Below are positions 14,860-23,566 of a DNA stretch of 39,459 nucleotides, one piece after another; within the stretch, counting starts at the first letter, position 1; every line of letters begins with the position of its first letter. Below the pieces are notes generated by a model. The model was not told the DNA's origin. It made no database searches and was given only the letters and a program-made list of their open reading frames with translations. Source of the DNA: Acidobacteriaceae bacterium (GTDB lineage: Bacteria > Acidobacteriota > Terriglobia > Terriglobales > Acidobacteriaceae); assembly GCA_003165795.1 (NCBI GenBank), contig PMWW01000199.1, positions 1-39,459 of the forward strand, read 5' to 3'. A program made the translations under genes and the position numbers.

Positions 14860-15241
14860 TGTCGGCCCATCACCTGCGATTGGTTAGCCACAATTTCGAA
14901 AGCCAGGCATTGTCCATGATTATTAAGACCCTCCAATGGCTCGACGCGGCGCCAAGCTTAGAACCCTGACTGCGACAAGAGTGGTTTCGCCGCAGCCTGC
15001 GGCTGAACCTTCGCGCGCGTCCCGGCGCCCGCGTGCCGACATGTTTTCTTCTCTGTTCATCCAGCCACTTCAACCGCCAAGCTTTTCGTCGAACCTGGTT
15101 ATGGGCAAGACTCTTATCTGGAGACCTACATGCAGGTCACGGAGTGAAGGCGACTGCCGGGCCATTGGCATGAGAGGTTGCTAATGCGGCGGGGCATTTA
15201 GGCGGAAACTATGTTCCTGAATGGGAATATTGCACCGGAAT
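14860..15241. other. Gap upstream of the fliC promoter
   Basis: I see no gene in this stretch. Short frames on both strands lack ribosome sites and known motifs. A TTGGCATGAGAGGTTGCT segment at 15165 resembles a sigma-54 promoter, but GG and GC are 11 bases apart instead of 10. The sigma-28 promoter of fliC follows at 15242. Confidence 0.4.
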
Positions 15242-15268
15242 TAAAGCGCTGGATGACCGGGCCGATGG
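15242..15268 (+). promoter_or_regulatory. Sigma-28 (FliA) promoter of fliC
   Basis: TAAA at 15242-15245, exactly 15 bases of spacer, and GCCGATGG at 15261-15268 match the FliA consensus in both boxes and spacing, with GG instead of AA at the end. It would give a 5' leader of about 105-110 bases before the flagellin ATG at 15383. Confidence 0.8.
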
Positions 15269-15382
15269 AATGGGTGAATAGAAAGTAGGTTCCGCCGGTC
15301 AGAAAAACCCCGGCAGCGCACCTGCGGGAACGAACTCCAGTCGAGCTCGGGCAAGGTGGAACCATGTGAGAGGAGCTATCCC

Positions 15383-16546
15383 ATGGCAATTAGTATTCTG
15401 AACAACATTCCGGCCCTTGCCGCGGAAAACCAGTTATCGATCACCCAGGCCAACCTGGAAAATACCTTGCAGCAGTTGTCCTCTGGTTCCCGCATCAACA
15501 GTGGAGCTGACGATCCGGCCGGCTTGGCTATTGCCGACGGCCTGCAGGCCAACGTCACTGCTCTGACCCAGTCTTCGCTGAATGCCAATGAAGGTGTGGG
15601 AAAACTGCAGGTTGCCGATGGCGCCCTGTCGCAGGTCACAACCCTGCTGAATCGCGCCGTCACCCTGGCCACGGAATCGGCCAACGGAACCGTCAGCGAC
15701 GGCTCGCAGCGCGAGGCGTTGGACTCCGAGTTCCAATCAATCAAGTCGGAGATCGATAACATCGGCCAGAGCACAACCTATAACGGCTCTGCGATCTTCG
15801 CCGGCGGCTCCACCAACTTTAATCAGATCAACTCGGCCGGCACCGCCGCTGGGTTGGCTACCGCAGTCAGCGGGACCCTGGCCATCAAGACCACCGGCGG
15901 CGCGACCATCTACACCACCAGCGCCAGCGACACCACCGTAGGCGACGTGGTTAACGACATTAACGGCGCCGGCAAAGGGCTGGTGGCTGCACTGAGCAGC
16001 ACTGGGACACTCATGGTTACCGACGCCCAGAACCGCGGCACCAGCGCGGCCAACGAACTCGAGGGCGATGCCGCCACCGGCACCTTCAAAATCGGGAGTG
16101 ACGCCAGCGAAACCTTCACCAACACGGCCAACTCCAGCACCATGAACGTGTACCTGAGCGACTCGACGGAGGCGGGCAGCTATTCGATTGGGGTCACGCT
16201 GGGACAGTTCAACAGCGGCAACATGAACGGCATCAGTCTGTCCAGCGACAATTTGCAGACGGCGACCAGTTCTCAGACGGCCCTGATGGACATCAACAAC
16301 GCTATTTCGCAGGTAGCGGCACTGCGCGGCTCGATCGGCGCCGGGGTCAACCAGCTGCAGGCGGCAAGCAATGTTATGGCCAACCAGACGCAGAACCTGT
16401 CTTCGGCTCAGAATGGTATTCAATCGGCCGACATTACGCAGACCGTAGCCAACCTGACTCAGTATCAGATCCTGGCCCAGACCGGCATTTCGGCCTTGGG
16501 ACAGGCGAACCAGATGCAGCAGAACGTGCTTAAGCTGCTCCAGTAA
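15383..16546 (+). CDS. fliC: Flagellin
   Basis: The 387-residue filament subunit. Both conserved ends are present. The N-terminal D0/D1 has LENTLQQLSSGSRINSGADDPAGLAIAD (residues about 29-57) and ends in a TTYNGSAIFAG region. The C-terminal D1/D0 has SSAQNGIQSADITQTVANLTQ and ends QANQMQQNVLKLLQ, the export and polymerisation segment. The middle 200 residues are Thr/Ser/Ala/Gly-rich and carry the variable surface domain. The ATG at 15383 follows GAGAGGAG. An upstream frame from 15356 would add nine residues not seen in flagellins. A FliA-type promoter lies upstream, and two hairpins follow the stop. Confidence 0.97.
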   Translation: MAISILNNIPALAAENQLSITQANLENTLQQLSSGSRINSGADDPAGLAIADGLQANVTALTQSSLNANEGVGKLQVADGALSQVTTLLNRAVTLATESANGTVSDGSQREALDSEFQSIKSEIDNIGQSTTYNGSAIFAGGSTNFNQINSAGTAAGLATAVSGTLAIKTTGGATIYTTSASDTTVGDVVNDINGAGKGLVAALSSTGTLMVTDAQNRGTSAANELEGDAATGTFKIGSDASETFTNTANSSTMNVYLSDSTEAGSYSIGVTLGQFNSGNMNGISLSSDNLQTATSSQTALMDINNAISQVAALRGSIGAGVNQLQAASNVMANQTQNLSSAQNGIQSADITQTVANLTQYQILAQTGISALGQANQMQQNVLKLLQ

Positions 16547-16563
16547 TCGGGATGGCGCTGCCG

Positions 16564-16647
16564 GCGGCGGGTAACCGCCGCTCCTTTCCGGCAGACTCCA
16601 AGTTGCACGGGGGAGAAGGTGGGGCTTTCGGGTCCCCCTTCTCTCCC
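16564..16647 (+). terminator. Two hairpins after fliC
   Basis: GCGGCGG-GTAA-CCGCCGC (16564-16581) is a perfect seven-pair stem with a GTAA tetraloop, followed by a T/C-rich stretch without a long T run. A second, imperfect stem spans 16611-16647: GAGAAGG pairs with CCTTCTC, plus a GGGG/CCC block. Together they probably end or attenuate the abundant fliC transcript before fliD. Confidence 0.55.
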
Positions 16648-16719
16648 AGCAGATTCTGAATTGGGGGTGGCAGGCACGGACGTTGAAAGGATTCTCGGGA
16701 AAGGAGCCGTGGCTAGGTC

Positions 16720-18141
16720 ATGAGCACTTCCGGAAGCAGCCTCTATAGCAGTACCGTCAGCAGCATCCTGGGCAATATCAACGATGCCTTTAGCGGCAAG
16801 ACCGCGGGCATCGATGTATCCAGTATTGTCAATGAGCTGATGCAAGTGGAAGATCAGCCTGAAACCCAGTGGCAGGACGAGCAAACTACCATCAGCTCGC
16901 AGGTCAGCGCACTGACCACCATGAACACCCAGCTGTCCACCCTGAATGACAGCGTCGACAGCCTGACCGACATCCTGGGCGCTCTCAGCCAGATGACCAC
17001 CGGATCCAGCGACAGTACGGTGGTGTCCGCCAGCGCTGACAATACCGCCGTGGCCGGCACTCACTCCATCGTAGTTAGTAATTTGGCCACGACCTCCAGC
17101 AGCTATTCCGGCTATATTCCCTCGGGCAGTTCGCTGGCGGGCGCTGAAATCACCGTCGAGTATGGCAATCCCAATAACCCTACGTCCACCGACAACATCG
17201 ACATTCCAACCACCGACACGACCTTGCAGCAGGCGGCCAGCTACATCAACGGCGGTGGCTACGGGGTCACGGCAAGCGTGGTGACCGATTCGCAGGGATC
17301 GCGGCTGGTTCTGGGCAGCAATACCTCCGGCGCAGCGGGCAATCTGACGGTCAGCAGCTCGGCCACCAACTTCACCAGCACGGCGGGCGTAGATGCGCAG
17401 TTGACCGTGGACGGAGTGCCGGTCGACAGCAGCACCAACACCGTGACCGGAGCTATCTCCGGAGTGACTCTCAGCCTGGGAAGCGCCGACCCCAACACGC
17501 CGGTGTTGATCAGCGTGCAGCCCGATACCACTCAGGCTTCCGATGCGATCCAGAGTTTTGTTACCGCCTATAACGCCATAATCGGCTCGATCAACAGTCA
17601 ATACACGGTGAACCCGACAACCGGAAGCGAGGGCGTTCTGGCAGGCGACAGCATGTTACGGACCCTGCAAAGCCAATTGCTGAGCATGGTGTCGGGCTCG
17701 ACCAGCGCCGCCGGGCCGTACGTCAATCTGCAGTCGATGGGGATCGAGATGCAGAACGACGGCACGCTGCAGATCAACGCTTCGGCCCTGAGCACCGCGC
17801 TCAGCAGCAATTATTCCGATGTCCAAAGTTTTTTCCAATCCACTTCACCGGCAGGTTGGGGCGAAACGGCCAGCACGCAACTGCAACAACTGACCGATCC
17901 TACGCTGGGTCCGGTCTCGGCCGACATTGCCGGCTTGAATCAGACGAGTAACAGCTTAACCAGTGAAATCAATGACTTTGAAGCCAATATGACAGGGGTA
18001 CAGCAGCAATTGACCTCGCAGTACGACGATCTCAACACCTTACTGATGCAGTATCCCATGCAAATGGAGGAAGTGTCGTCGCAGCTGAGCAGCCTACCCA
18101 ACGCTACTACAACCAGCAGCAGCACCAGCAGCAGTATTTAG
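16720..18141 (+). CDS. fliD: Flagellar hook-associated protein 2 (filament cap)
   Basis: A 473-residue cap protein that sits at the filament tip and helps flagellin polymerise. The N-terminal region has GKTAGIDVSSIVNELMQVED (residues about 27-46), the usual FliD start of a helical domain. Central repeats contain QAASYINGGGYGVTASVV and GAISGVTLSLGSADPNTPV, characteristic of the flagellar hook domain. The C-terminal part has a QSFVTAYNAIIGSINSQYT segment and long helices. The composition is Ser/Thr-rich. GGAG lies about 12 bases upstream of the ATG, so the site is weak but the N-terminus fits the family. fliS follows after six bases. Confidence 0.95.
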   Translation: MSTSGSSLYSSTVSSILGNINDAFSGKTAGIDVSSIVNELMQVEDQPETQWQDEQTTISSQVSALTTMNTQLSTLNDSVDSLTDILGALSQMTTGSSDSTVVSASADNTAVAGTHSIVVSNLATTSSSYSGYIPSGSSLAGAEITVEYGNPNNPTSTDNIDIPTTDTTLQQAASYINGGGYGVTASVVTDSQGSRLVLGSNTSGAAGNLTVSSSATNFTSTAGVDAQLTVDGVPVDSSTNTVTGAISGVTLSLGSADPNTPVLISVQPDTTQASDAIQSFVTAYNAIIGSINSQYTVNPTTGSEGVLAGDSMLRTLQSQLLSMVSGSTSAAGPYVNLQSMGIEMQNDGTLQINASALSTALSSNYSDVQSFFQSTSPAGWGETASTQLQQLTDPTLGPVSADIAGLNQTSNSLTSEINDFEANMTGVQQQLTSQYDDLNTLLMQYPMQMEEVSSQLSSLPNATTTSSSTSSSI

Positions 18142-18147
18142 GGGCCT

Positions 18148-18606
18148 ATGAAACCCATGGTTGATCCCAGGCGAACGTATCAAGACAACGCGGTGCTCGG
18201 GGCCTCTCCGATTGAATTGGTGGTTATTCTCTACGATCTGGCAATCGAGGACATGCGGCGCGCGGTGGCGGCCATGAAGAACGGTGAAGTCGAAGTGCGA
18301 TCGGCGGGAGTGGGCCATGCGCTCATGGTGCTCAATCAGTTGCAGGGCACCCTCGACTTTGAGCACGGGGGCGCCTCGGCTAAGCAGTTCGAACAGTTCT
18401 ACAACCTCATCCGGGCGAAGCTTTTGGAGGCGCAGATGAGGGGCTCATCGGACCTGATGCAGCAGCAGATTCGTCTTATGTCCGAGGTGCGAGACTGCTG
18501 GATCCAGGCCAAGCGAGCACAGCCCCCGCCGAGTCCGGCAGCGGTGCTGGTGTCCGCCGGCACTCCAACCGAAGAGGGAGGTAATAGGAGCGAATGGGAC
18601 GCGTAG
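18148..18606 (+). CDS. fliS: Flagellin export chaperone FliS
   Basis: A 152-residue cytoplasmic chaperone that binds the C-terminus of flagellin and stops it polymerising before export. The N-terminal TYQDNAVLGASPIELVVILYDLAIEDMRRAV is the FliS signature (YQ...SPxELxxxLYDxAI), and four helices can be traced. The last 25 residues are a Pro/Ser-rich extension not usual in the family. AGGGG lies close upstream of the ATG. It follows fliD after six bases and overlaps the next gene by 13 bases, so fliD-fliS-18594 is one operon. Confidence 0.93.
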   Translation: MKPMVDPRRTYQDNAVLGASPIELVVILYDLAIEDMRRAVAAMKNGEVEVRSAGVGHALMVLNQLQGTLDFEHGGASAKQFEQFYNLIRAKLLEAQMRGSSDLMQQQIRLMSEVRDCWIQAKRAQPPPSPAAVLVSAGTPTEEGGNRSEWDA

Positions 18607-18959
18607 AGAATGACGGGCCTCTGGAGTTGCTGCGCCGGGCCAATGCCCACTTCGGAGGTTTTTTCGAGCGCTTCGCTGCCGCTCCGGTCATGGGATCGTA
18701 CGAAGAGGTCGAGGCGCTCCTGCAAGTGGAGTGTACGCTGCATGCGGTCGGCGGCTGGCTCGATGGGCGGCTACAGAAGAGCGCAGACCACGAGGTCCGC
18801 CAGGAACTGGCCCGCTATCGCGAGAACCTTCTCCGCCTGCGCCGCGAACTCGCCAACATGCAGGAGTCGGCTGTCGGCTGCCGAGCGCGCTTATACTCCC
18901 GCCAGAAGCATCTGCACGCGGCCCAAGCCTGGTGTGCCGCCTCGCGAGAGACTAGTTGA
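18594..18959 (+). CDS. Small helical protein in the FliT position
   Basis: A 121-residue, mostly helical protein with no family I can assert. Arg, Glu, Leu and Ala dominate. Its start overlaps the fliS end by 13 bases, with GGAG four bases before the ATG, so it is translationally coupled. Known: fliT, a small helical chaperone of FliD and regulator, follows fliS in many bacteria. Inference: a diverged FliT-like chaperone. It could equally be a lineage-specific flagellar protein. Confidence 0.7.
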   Translation: MGRVENDGPLELLRRANAHFGGFFERFAAAPVMGSYEEVEALLQVECTLHAVGGWLDGRLQKSADHEVRQELARYRENLLRLRRELANMQESAVGCRARLYSRQKHLHAAQAWCAASRETS

Positions 18960-19315
18960 ATTCGGCAGGGCCGAAGTAGCTAGATTTTGCGATGAATCGC
19001 CGCTCACCTGCGGCTGGCGCCAAAGACCTTCTATCTCACCGCATTCTTTGCTACGAACAAGTGTGTCCCTGATCCAAACCGATTAGGCGCTCGAAATTGT
19101 CCAGCGGTGGACAACCGATTCTGAAAGCGGACGCGGGAGCCCCAGTCCCGGGGTCCGTTGCGGTCGATAAACACTTATCCTCTAGGCACTTGGCGAAGGT
19201 GCACGATGGCCTTCGACGTGTACTTTATGGTCCCGACGTAGGTGCAGCTGCAGTTAATCCCAAGATCTCTATCCAAGCAGTTGCTCTCACGTCTTAACGG
19301 GTATGAGGAGGCAGT
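18960..19315. other. Gap after the flagellar operon with two hairpins
   Basis: I see no gene here. TTCGGC-AGG-GCCGAA at 18961-18975 forms a six-pair stem directly after the last flagellar gene and may aid termination. TTGTCCA-GCGG-TGGACAA at 19097-19114 is a perfect seven-pair stem with a tetraloop. Neither is followed by a clear T run. Confidence 0.45.
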
Positions 19316-19525
19316 ATGGAGCGCAGATACTTGGTTGCGGCCTTGGTAATCATAGCCACCTTTACGGGGTTTTCCCGCGGCTTCCAATCGCTGCAGCACA
19401 TTTCCTTCCTACACGCCGAACACTTAGGGGCTATGGCGAAGGCGAAAAATGATGCGGATTCTACTGCGCGTGCGGCGGCAAAAACGATCTTGAACGGCGC
19501 GTTGAGGTCAGCACTGCCTTTCTAG
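19316..19525 (+). CDS. Small membrane or secreted peptide, unknown
   Basis: A 69-residue frame with an excellent ribosome site (GAGGAGG five bases before the ATG). The N-terminus MERRYLVAALVIIATFTGFS reads as a positively charged start and a hydrophobic helix, that is a signal peptide or single membrane anchor. The remainder is Ala/His-rich and resembles no family I know. No neighbour is close. The strong ribosome site is the main reason to believe it. Confidence 0.55.
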   Translation: MERRYLVAALVIIATFTGFSRGFQSLQHISFLHAEHLGAMAKAKNDADSTARAAAKTILNGALRSALPF

Positions 19526-19931
19526 CGAGGCGGCTCGCGACTCAGCGGGTAAAACTGGAGATTGCCGCCAGTAGGCCACAGGCAAGCTTCGCTGCCAATC
19601 GACAATTCCGACGTGTCGGTCATCGACGCCGATGATGCTGATCAGGACTCAAGCAGCGTACCGATTCACGTCCGCTGTAATGGCAAAAGTTCCTGGCAGC
19701 GGCGAACGGAACGTTCCGCTCGCGAAGCCGCTGGTGACGCCATGCGTCAGATCGAATACTCCTTCAGCTCCAAGTAGCGAATTCGCTCGAGGAGGAAGCA
19801 CAAGCGAAGTGTGATGGCTGTTGCGCCCTCAGTGCTCCGCTTCCTCTTCTCGACCGAATCCCATTGCCTCTGCCCCGCACTTTCACCGGCAAGACGGACA
19901 AGCGACTGCCGACCCCCTATAATGTTGCTCC
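19526..19931. other. Gap before the putative-Ig protein
   Basis: Short frames on both strands (such as 19562-19777) have neither ribosome sites nor recognisable domains. A TATAAT at 19918-19923 lies about ten bases before the next ATG, too close to give it a normal leader, so it is not called a promoter. Confidence 0.35.
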
Positions 19932-20591
19932 ATGCGCATTCCCCTGGCAGCTTCGGTTGTTCTCTTGTGGCTCGCGAATGGTCTTGCAGTTGGCCAGACG
20001 CTGCAGATTCCCGCAGTGCCTCCGCAAAGCGCCATCGTCGGACAGACCTACACCTTGCCTCTGCAGGCAAGCGGTGGGTCGTTGCCTTACACCTGGCAAG
20101 TGGCGGCTGGCAACCTTCCCCCGGGACTCACGCTGCACCCGCACTCCGGCAAGATCACCGGGGTGCCGACCACTCCGGGCGAATATCACATCACGGTAGT
20201 GCTCGTTGACTCCAGCGTTCCAAAGATGCAAATACAGCGCGACGTCATCATTCAAGTGGTCGCCGGGCTCACCATCGACTGGAAAGAGCCTCCCGGAGTT
20301 CATGGCACAGCCATCTCCGGCTCGGCCATGGTGACCAATCAAACCGCCAACGATTTTGATCTGACCGTGGTCATCGTTGCCGTGAATAAGATCGGTCGCG
20401 CCACGACCCTGGGATATCAGCACTTCATGCTGGCTGCCCACGCCACCAGTCCGGTCATTCCTTTTGGGTCGAGTCCGGGCCCGGAAACGTATTATGTTCG
20501 GGCTGACGCCGTCGCGCATCGCCCGGGACATCAACATATCTATCGCGCCAACAAGCAAACTTCGGATGCGATCAAGGTGACCCAGTTCTAA
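19932..20591 (+). CDS. Secreted protein with putative Ig (He_PIG) domain
   Basis: A 219-residue exported protein. Residues 1-22 form a signal peptide (MRIPLAASVVLLWLANGLAVGQ), with likely cleavage after Gly-Gln or Ala-Val-Gly. Residues about 25-105 match the putative-Ig repeat: IVGQTYTLPLQASGG, LPYTWQVAAGNLPPGLTL, GKITGVPTTPGEY. Known: this cadherin-like fold is frequent in acidobacterial surface proteins. The C-terminal half is beta-rich and unassigned. It starts a run of plus-strand genes and ends 43 bases before the M24 peptidase. Confidence 0.85.
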   Translation: MRIPLAASVVLLWLANGLAVGQTLQIPAVPPQSAIVGQTYTLPLQASGGSLPYTWQVAAGNLPPGLTLHPHSGKITGVPTTPGEYHITVVLVDSSVPKMQIQRDVIIQVVAGLTIDWKEPPGVHGTAISGSAMVTNQTANDFDLTVVIVAVNKIGRATTLGYQHFMLAAHATSPVIPFGSSPGPETYYVRADAVAHRPGHQHIYRANKQTSDAIKVTQF

Positions 20592-20633
20592 GCATTCCGC
20601 CAGCATCTCGCGATCACAATCAGGACCGGAGTA

Positions 20634-21710
20634 ATGATGGACCATCGATCCCGCCAGAACCAGTTTCAGCAAACACTCGCCGATGACGAGCTCGACGGGT
20701 TCGTGGTCACCCATCCCGCGAACCTGCGTTACCTGTGTGGCTACACCGGGAGCAATGGTCTGCTGCTTTTTTTCGGTGGAAGCCGAATCTTCTTCACCGA
20801 CGGCCGCTACACCCAGCAAGCGCGTGAGGAAGTACAAGATGCGCGAATCGTCATCACTAAGGGCCCGCTTCTCAATGAAGCCGCGAAGCAGTTTGGCCGC
20901 CTGAGATCGGCCATCGGTTTCGAAGCTGACCACACTACGGTCACGGTCGCCGCCGATATGCGCAAGCTGGTCCGCAAGAAAACCGCGTGGAAGCCGACCT
21001 CGGGACTTATCATGCATCAGCGAATGCGGAAAGACGCCGAGGAGCTGCGGATCATCCGTGATGCCGTCAAGATGGGAGCAGCCGTCTATGAGCAGGCGCT
21101 GCCGTCGATTCGCGCTGGGGTCAAAGAGTCCGAAGTCGCCGGCAGATTGGAATTTGCCGCGCGCGAAGCGGGCGCCGATGGCATGTCGTTTGACACCATC
21201 GTGGCTGCCGGTAGGCGCTCGGCGCTGCCCCACGGACGCGCCTCCAGCCAGGCCATCCCCAAGCGCGGATTCGTGGTGGTAGATTCAGGTGTCGCGTGGC
21301 GTGGCTATTGCTCAGACATGACTCGCACGGTGCATGTAGGGCCGGTAAGCAGGGAAGAGCGACGCTGGTACGAAGCCGTCTTGGCCGCGCAGTTAGCGGG
21401 TATTGCCGCCGTAAGGCCGGGCACGACTGCTGGCGAAGTGGACCAGGCTGCGCGGCACGTCCTGCGCAAAACCAAGCTAGACAGGTTCTTTACCCACTCT
21501 ACCGGCCACGGTGTGGGACTGGAGATTCACGAACCGCCGCGCCTGGGGAAGCAGCAGGAGGAACGGCTGGAAGCGGGCATGGTGATCACCATCGAACCGG
21601 GAGTTTACATTCCCGGCAAGGGTGGCATTCGCATTGAGGACATGGTGGTGGTCACGGCAAAAGGCTGCCAAGTCCTGACTCCGGTCACCAAAGAACTCAT
21701 AGAGATCTAG
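20634..21710 (+). CDS. M24 metallopeptidase, Xaa-Pro aminopeptidase/dipeptidase type
   Basis: A 358-residue cytoplasmic peptidase that cleaves next to proline. The N-terminal creatinase-like domain (to about 125) contains NLRYLCGYTGSNGLL and IFFTDGRYTQQA. The catalytic pita-bread domain has metal-binding Asp in VVVDSGVAWRGYCSDMTRT, His in FTHSTGHGVGLEIHE, and Glu in ITIEPGVYIPGKGGIRIEDM, all five ligands being present. The length matches the short PepQ/YpdF type, not the longer PepP. There are two adjacent ATGs at 20634 and 20637, and the first is used here. No efp or acc genes follow, unlike in many firmicutes and acidobacteria. Confidence 0.93.
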   Translation: MMDHRSRQNQFQQTLADDELDGFVVTHPANLRYLCGYTGSNGLLLFFGGSRIFFTDGRYTQQAREEVQDARIVITKGPLLNEAAKQFGRLRSAIGFEADHTTVTVAADMRKLVRKKTAWKPTSGLIMHQRMRKDAEELRIIRDAVKMGAAVYEQALPSIRAGVKESEVAGRLEFAAREAGADGMSFDTIVAAGRRSALPHGRASSQAIPKRGFVVVDSGVAWRGYCSDMTRTVHVGPVSREERRWYEAVLAAQLAGIAAVRPGTTAGEVDQAARHVLRKTKLDRFFTHSTGHGVGLEIHEPPRLGKQQEERLEAGMVITIEPGVYIPGKGGIRIEDMVVVTAKGCQVLTPVTKELIEI

Positions 21711-21763
21711 CTGCCGGGAAATTCGTATAGCTTACGGCGAAACTTGAAGGGGTAGAGATCGAC

Positions 21764-23470
21764 ATGGGAAAAGCCGAAGATGGCGACCAATCTCCATCCG
21801 ACACGGCCAAGATCCGTCTGCAACCCGTTCGAGCACTCCTTATTGCTCTGGCTCTCGTAATCGTTACGGTTGCGCTGTACTCGCCGGTAAACCGTTACGA
21901 CTTCGCTGACGTCGACGACGCGGCCTACCTGACCGACAACCTGCATATCAAGTACGGTCTGGACTGGGACGGCGTCAAGTGGGCGTTCACCACATTCTAT
22001 GTGTCGAACTGGCATCCCGTGACCTGGCTTTCCCACGCCTTGGATTGCGAGTTTTTTCGCCTGAATCCTGGCCGCCATCACAACATGAACGTCCTGCTGC
22101 ACGGACTGGACGCGGTGCTGCTGTTCTGGGTCTTGCTGCGCGCGACGGGATACATTGGCCGGAGCGCGATGGTGGCGGGTCTCTTCGCTCTACATCCCAT
22201 CAACGTCGAATCGGTAGTTTGGATTGCCGAGCGCAAGAATGTCCTGAGCATGTTGTTCTTCCTGCTGGCGCTGGCGGCTTACCGCTGGTATGCGGTCCGT
22301 CCTCGCATCGGCCGGTACTTGCTGGTCGCGTGCCTGTTTGTCTTAGGATTGATGTCGAAACCGCAGGTGATCACACTGCCGTTTGTCCTCTTGTTGTGGG
22401 ACTACTGGCCGCTGCAGAGAATGTTCGCCGGAACTCGGGAAGGTCCTTCGGGAGCGAACACAACGGCAGTGAAGATTCCACCGAGAAAACTTTCCTGGCT
22501 GTTAATGGAGAAGTTGCCGCTGCTGGCGCTGTCCGCCGCCAGCGCGATCGTCACCATGAAAGCGCAACAGGCGGGCGGTGCGATCAATCCTCTTAACTCG
22601 TACGGGCTTGCCCTTCGTATTGAGAACGCAGTCGTCTCTTACGTCTTGTATATGGGAAAGGCAGTTTGGCCGACTCGCTTGTCAGCTTTTTATCCGTATC
22701 CTACTGGGTCTTTCACCGCCTGGCAGATATTGGCAAGCTCGCTTTTCTTGCTTGCGGTGACGGCGCTAGTCATCGCAAACCGCCGCCGCCGCTATCTCGT
22801 CGTCGGCTGGTTTTGGTTCCTGGGAACATTGGTCCCGATGATCGGGGTGGTGCAGGTGGGCGACCAGGGTATGGCGGACCGGTATGCCTATCTGCCGTTT
22901 CTCGGATTGTTCATCATGATCTGCTGGGGCATTGCCGACTTGTGCCCCCAGCGAGTCAGCATAGGAAAGTCCCAGGGGTGCGGAACGGTTTCCGAATCGA
23001 AGGATATTTCTAGTGTCTGGTTGACTGTTGCCGGCATTGTGGTACTGGTGGCGCTGGCGGCGCTTACGCATCGCCAGATCGGATACTGGAGAGACGACGT
23101 CACGCTGTGGTCGCACGCCGTGCAGGTCACGACCGGAAACCATGAGGCGGAAACGTATCTGGGGCAGGCCCTGGTGCGCCGGGAAAATCCGCAGGCCGCC
23201 ATACCGCATTTTCAGACGGCGATTGCCATGTATCCCGCCGGCCCCACGGCCTATTTGTTCCTGGGTTATGCTGAGCAGCAACGCGGCCACTTGCGGGAAG
23301 CTATCGCGCAATATCAAAAAGCGCTGGACGTCACCCAAAGCTATGGCCGCTCGGCTGCCCGGGTGCGCTCGGCCGCATTCGAGAGCATGGGCTATTCGTA
23401 TCGCGCTCTCGGTGACTACGCGCGCGCCGCACAGTGCTTACAGGCCGCGCAAGAATTGAGCCGTCCCTAG
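21764..23470 (+). CDS. Polytopic membrane protein with C-terminal TPR repeats
   Basis: A 568-residue protein with about ten hydrophobic segments, then soluble tetratricopeptide repeats from about residue 450 (AETYLGQALVRRENPQAAIPHFQTAI and the following units). The N-terminal part has DVDDAAYLTDN, a GT-C-like Asp-Asp loop, and ALHPINVESVVWIAERKN, typical of TMTC-like or protein-mannosyltransferase-like TPR proteins common in acidobacteria. Inference: a GT-C fold glycosyltransferase using a lipid-linked sugar. The substrate is unknown. GGGG lies about ten bases before the ATG. Confidence 0.85.
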   Translation: MGKAEDGDQSPSDTAKIRLQPVRALLIALALVIVTVALYSPVNRYDFADVDDAAYLTDNLHIKYGLDWDGVKWAFTTFYVSNWHPVTWLSHALDCEFFRLNPGRHHNMNVLLHGLDAVLLFWVLLRATGYIGRSAMVAGLFALHPINVESVVWIAERKNVLSMLFFLLALAAYRWYAVRPRIGRYLLVACLFVLGLMSKPQVITLPFVLLLWDYWPLQRMFAGTREGPSGANTTAVKIPPRKLSWLLMEKLPLLALSAASAIVTMKAQQAGGAINPLNSYGLALRIENAVVSYVLYMGKAVWPTRLSAFYPYPTGSFTAWQILASSLFLLAVTALVIANRRRRYLVVGWFWFLGTLVPMIGVVQVGDQGMADRYAYLPFLGLFIMICWGIADLCPQRVSIGKSQGCGTVSESKDISSVWLTVAGIVVLVALAALTHRQIGYWRDDVTLWSHAVQVTTGNHEAETYLGQALVRRENPQAAIPHFQTAIAMYPAGPTAYLFLGYAEQQRGHLREAIAQYQKALDVTQSYGRSAARVRSAAFESMGYSYRALGDYARAAQCLQAAQELSRP

Positions 23471-23566
23471 AATCCAAGCCGGTCAAGAAAACGCAGTACG
23501 GCGAAGCGCCGGTGCTGCCCCCTTGCATCCAACCGCCGAAACCCGGAAACTGTAGCAACGGCCTGC

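Noticed and set aside
14860-14885. Sigma-28-like TAAC...GCCGACAA before the ParB-like gene
   Set aside because: The -10 box abuts the start codon, leaving no room for a leader, and the spacing is off by one.
15165-15182. Sigma-54-like TTGGCAT...TTGCT upstream of fliC
   Set aside because: Spacing is 11 bases, and the perfect sigma-28 site downstream explains fliC better.
16465-17601. 378-residue minus-strand open frame opposite fliC and fliD
   Set aside because: Its Gly/Ala/His/Val-rich composition reflects antisense of Thr/Ser/Ala codons, with no ribosome site or domain.
19562-19777. 71-residue open frame after the small membrane peptide
   Set aside because: No ribosome site and no hydrophobic or known segment.
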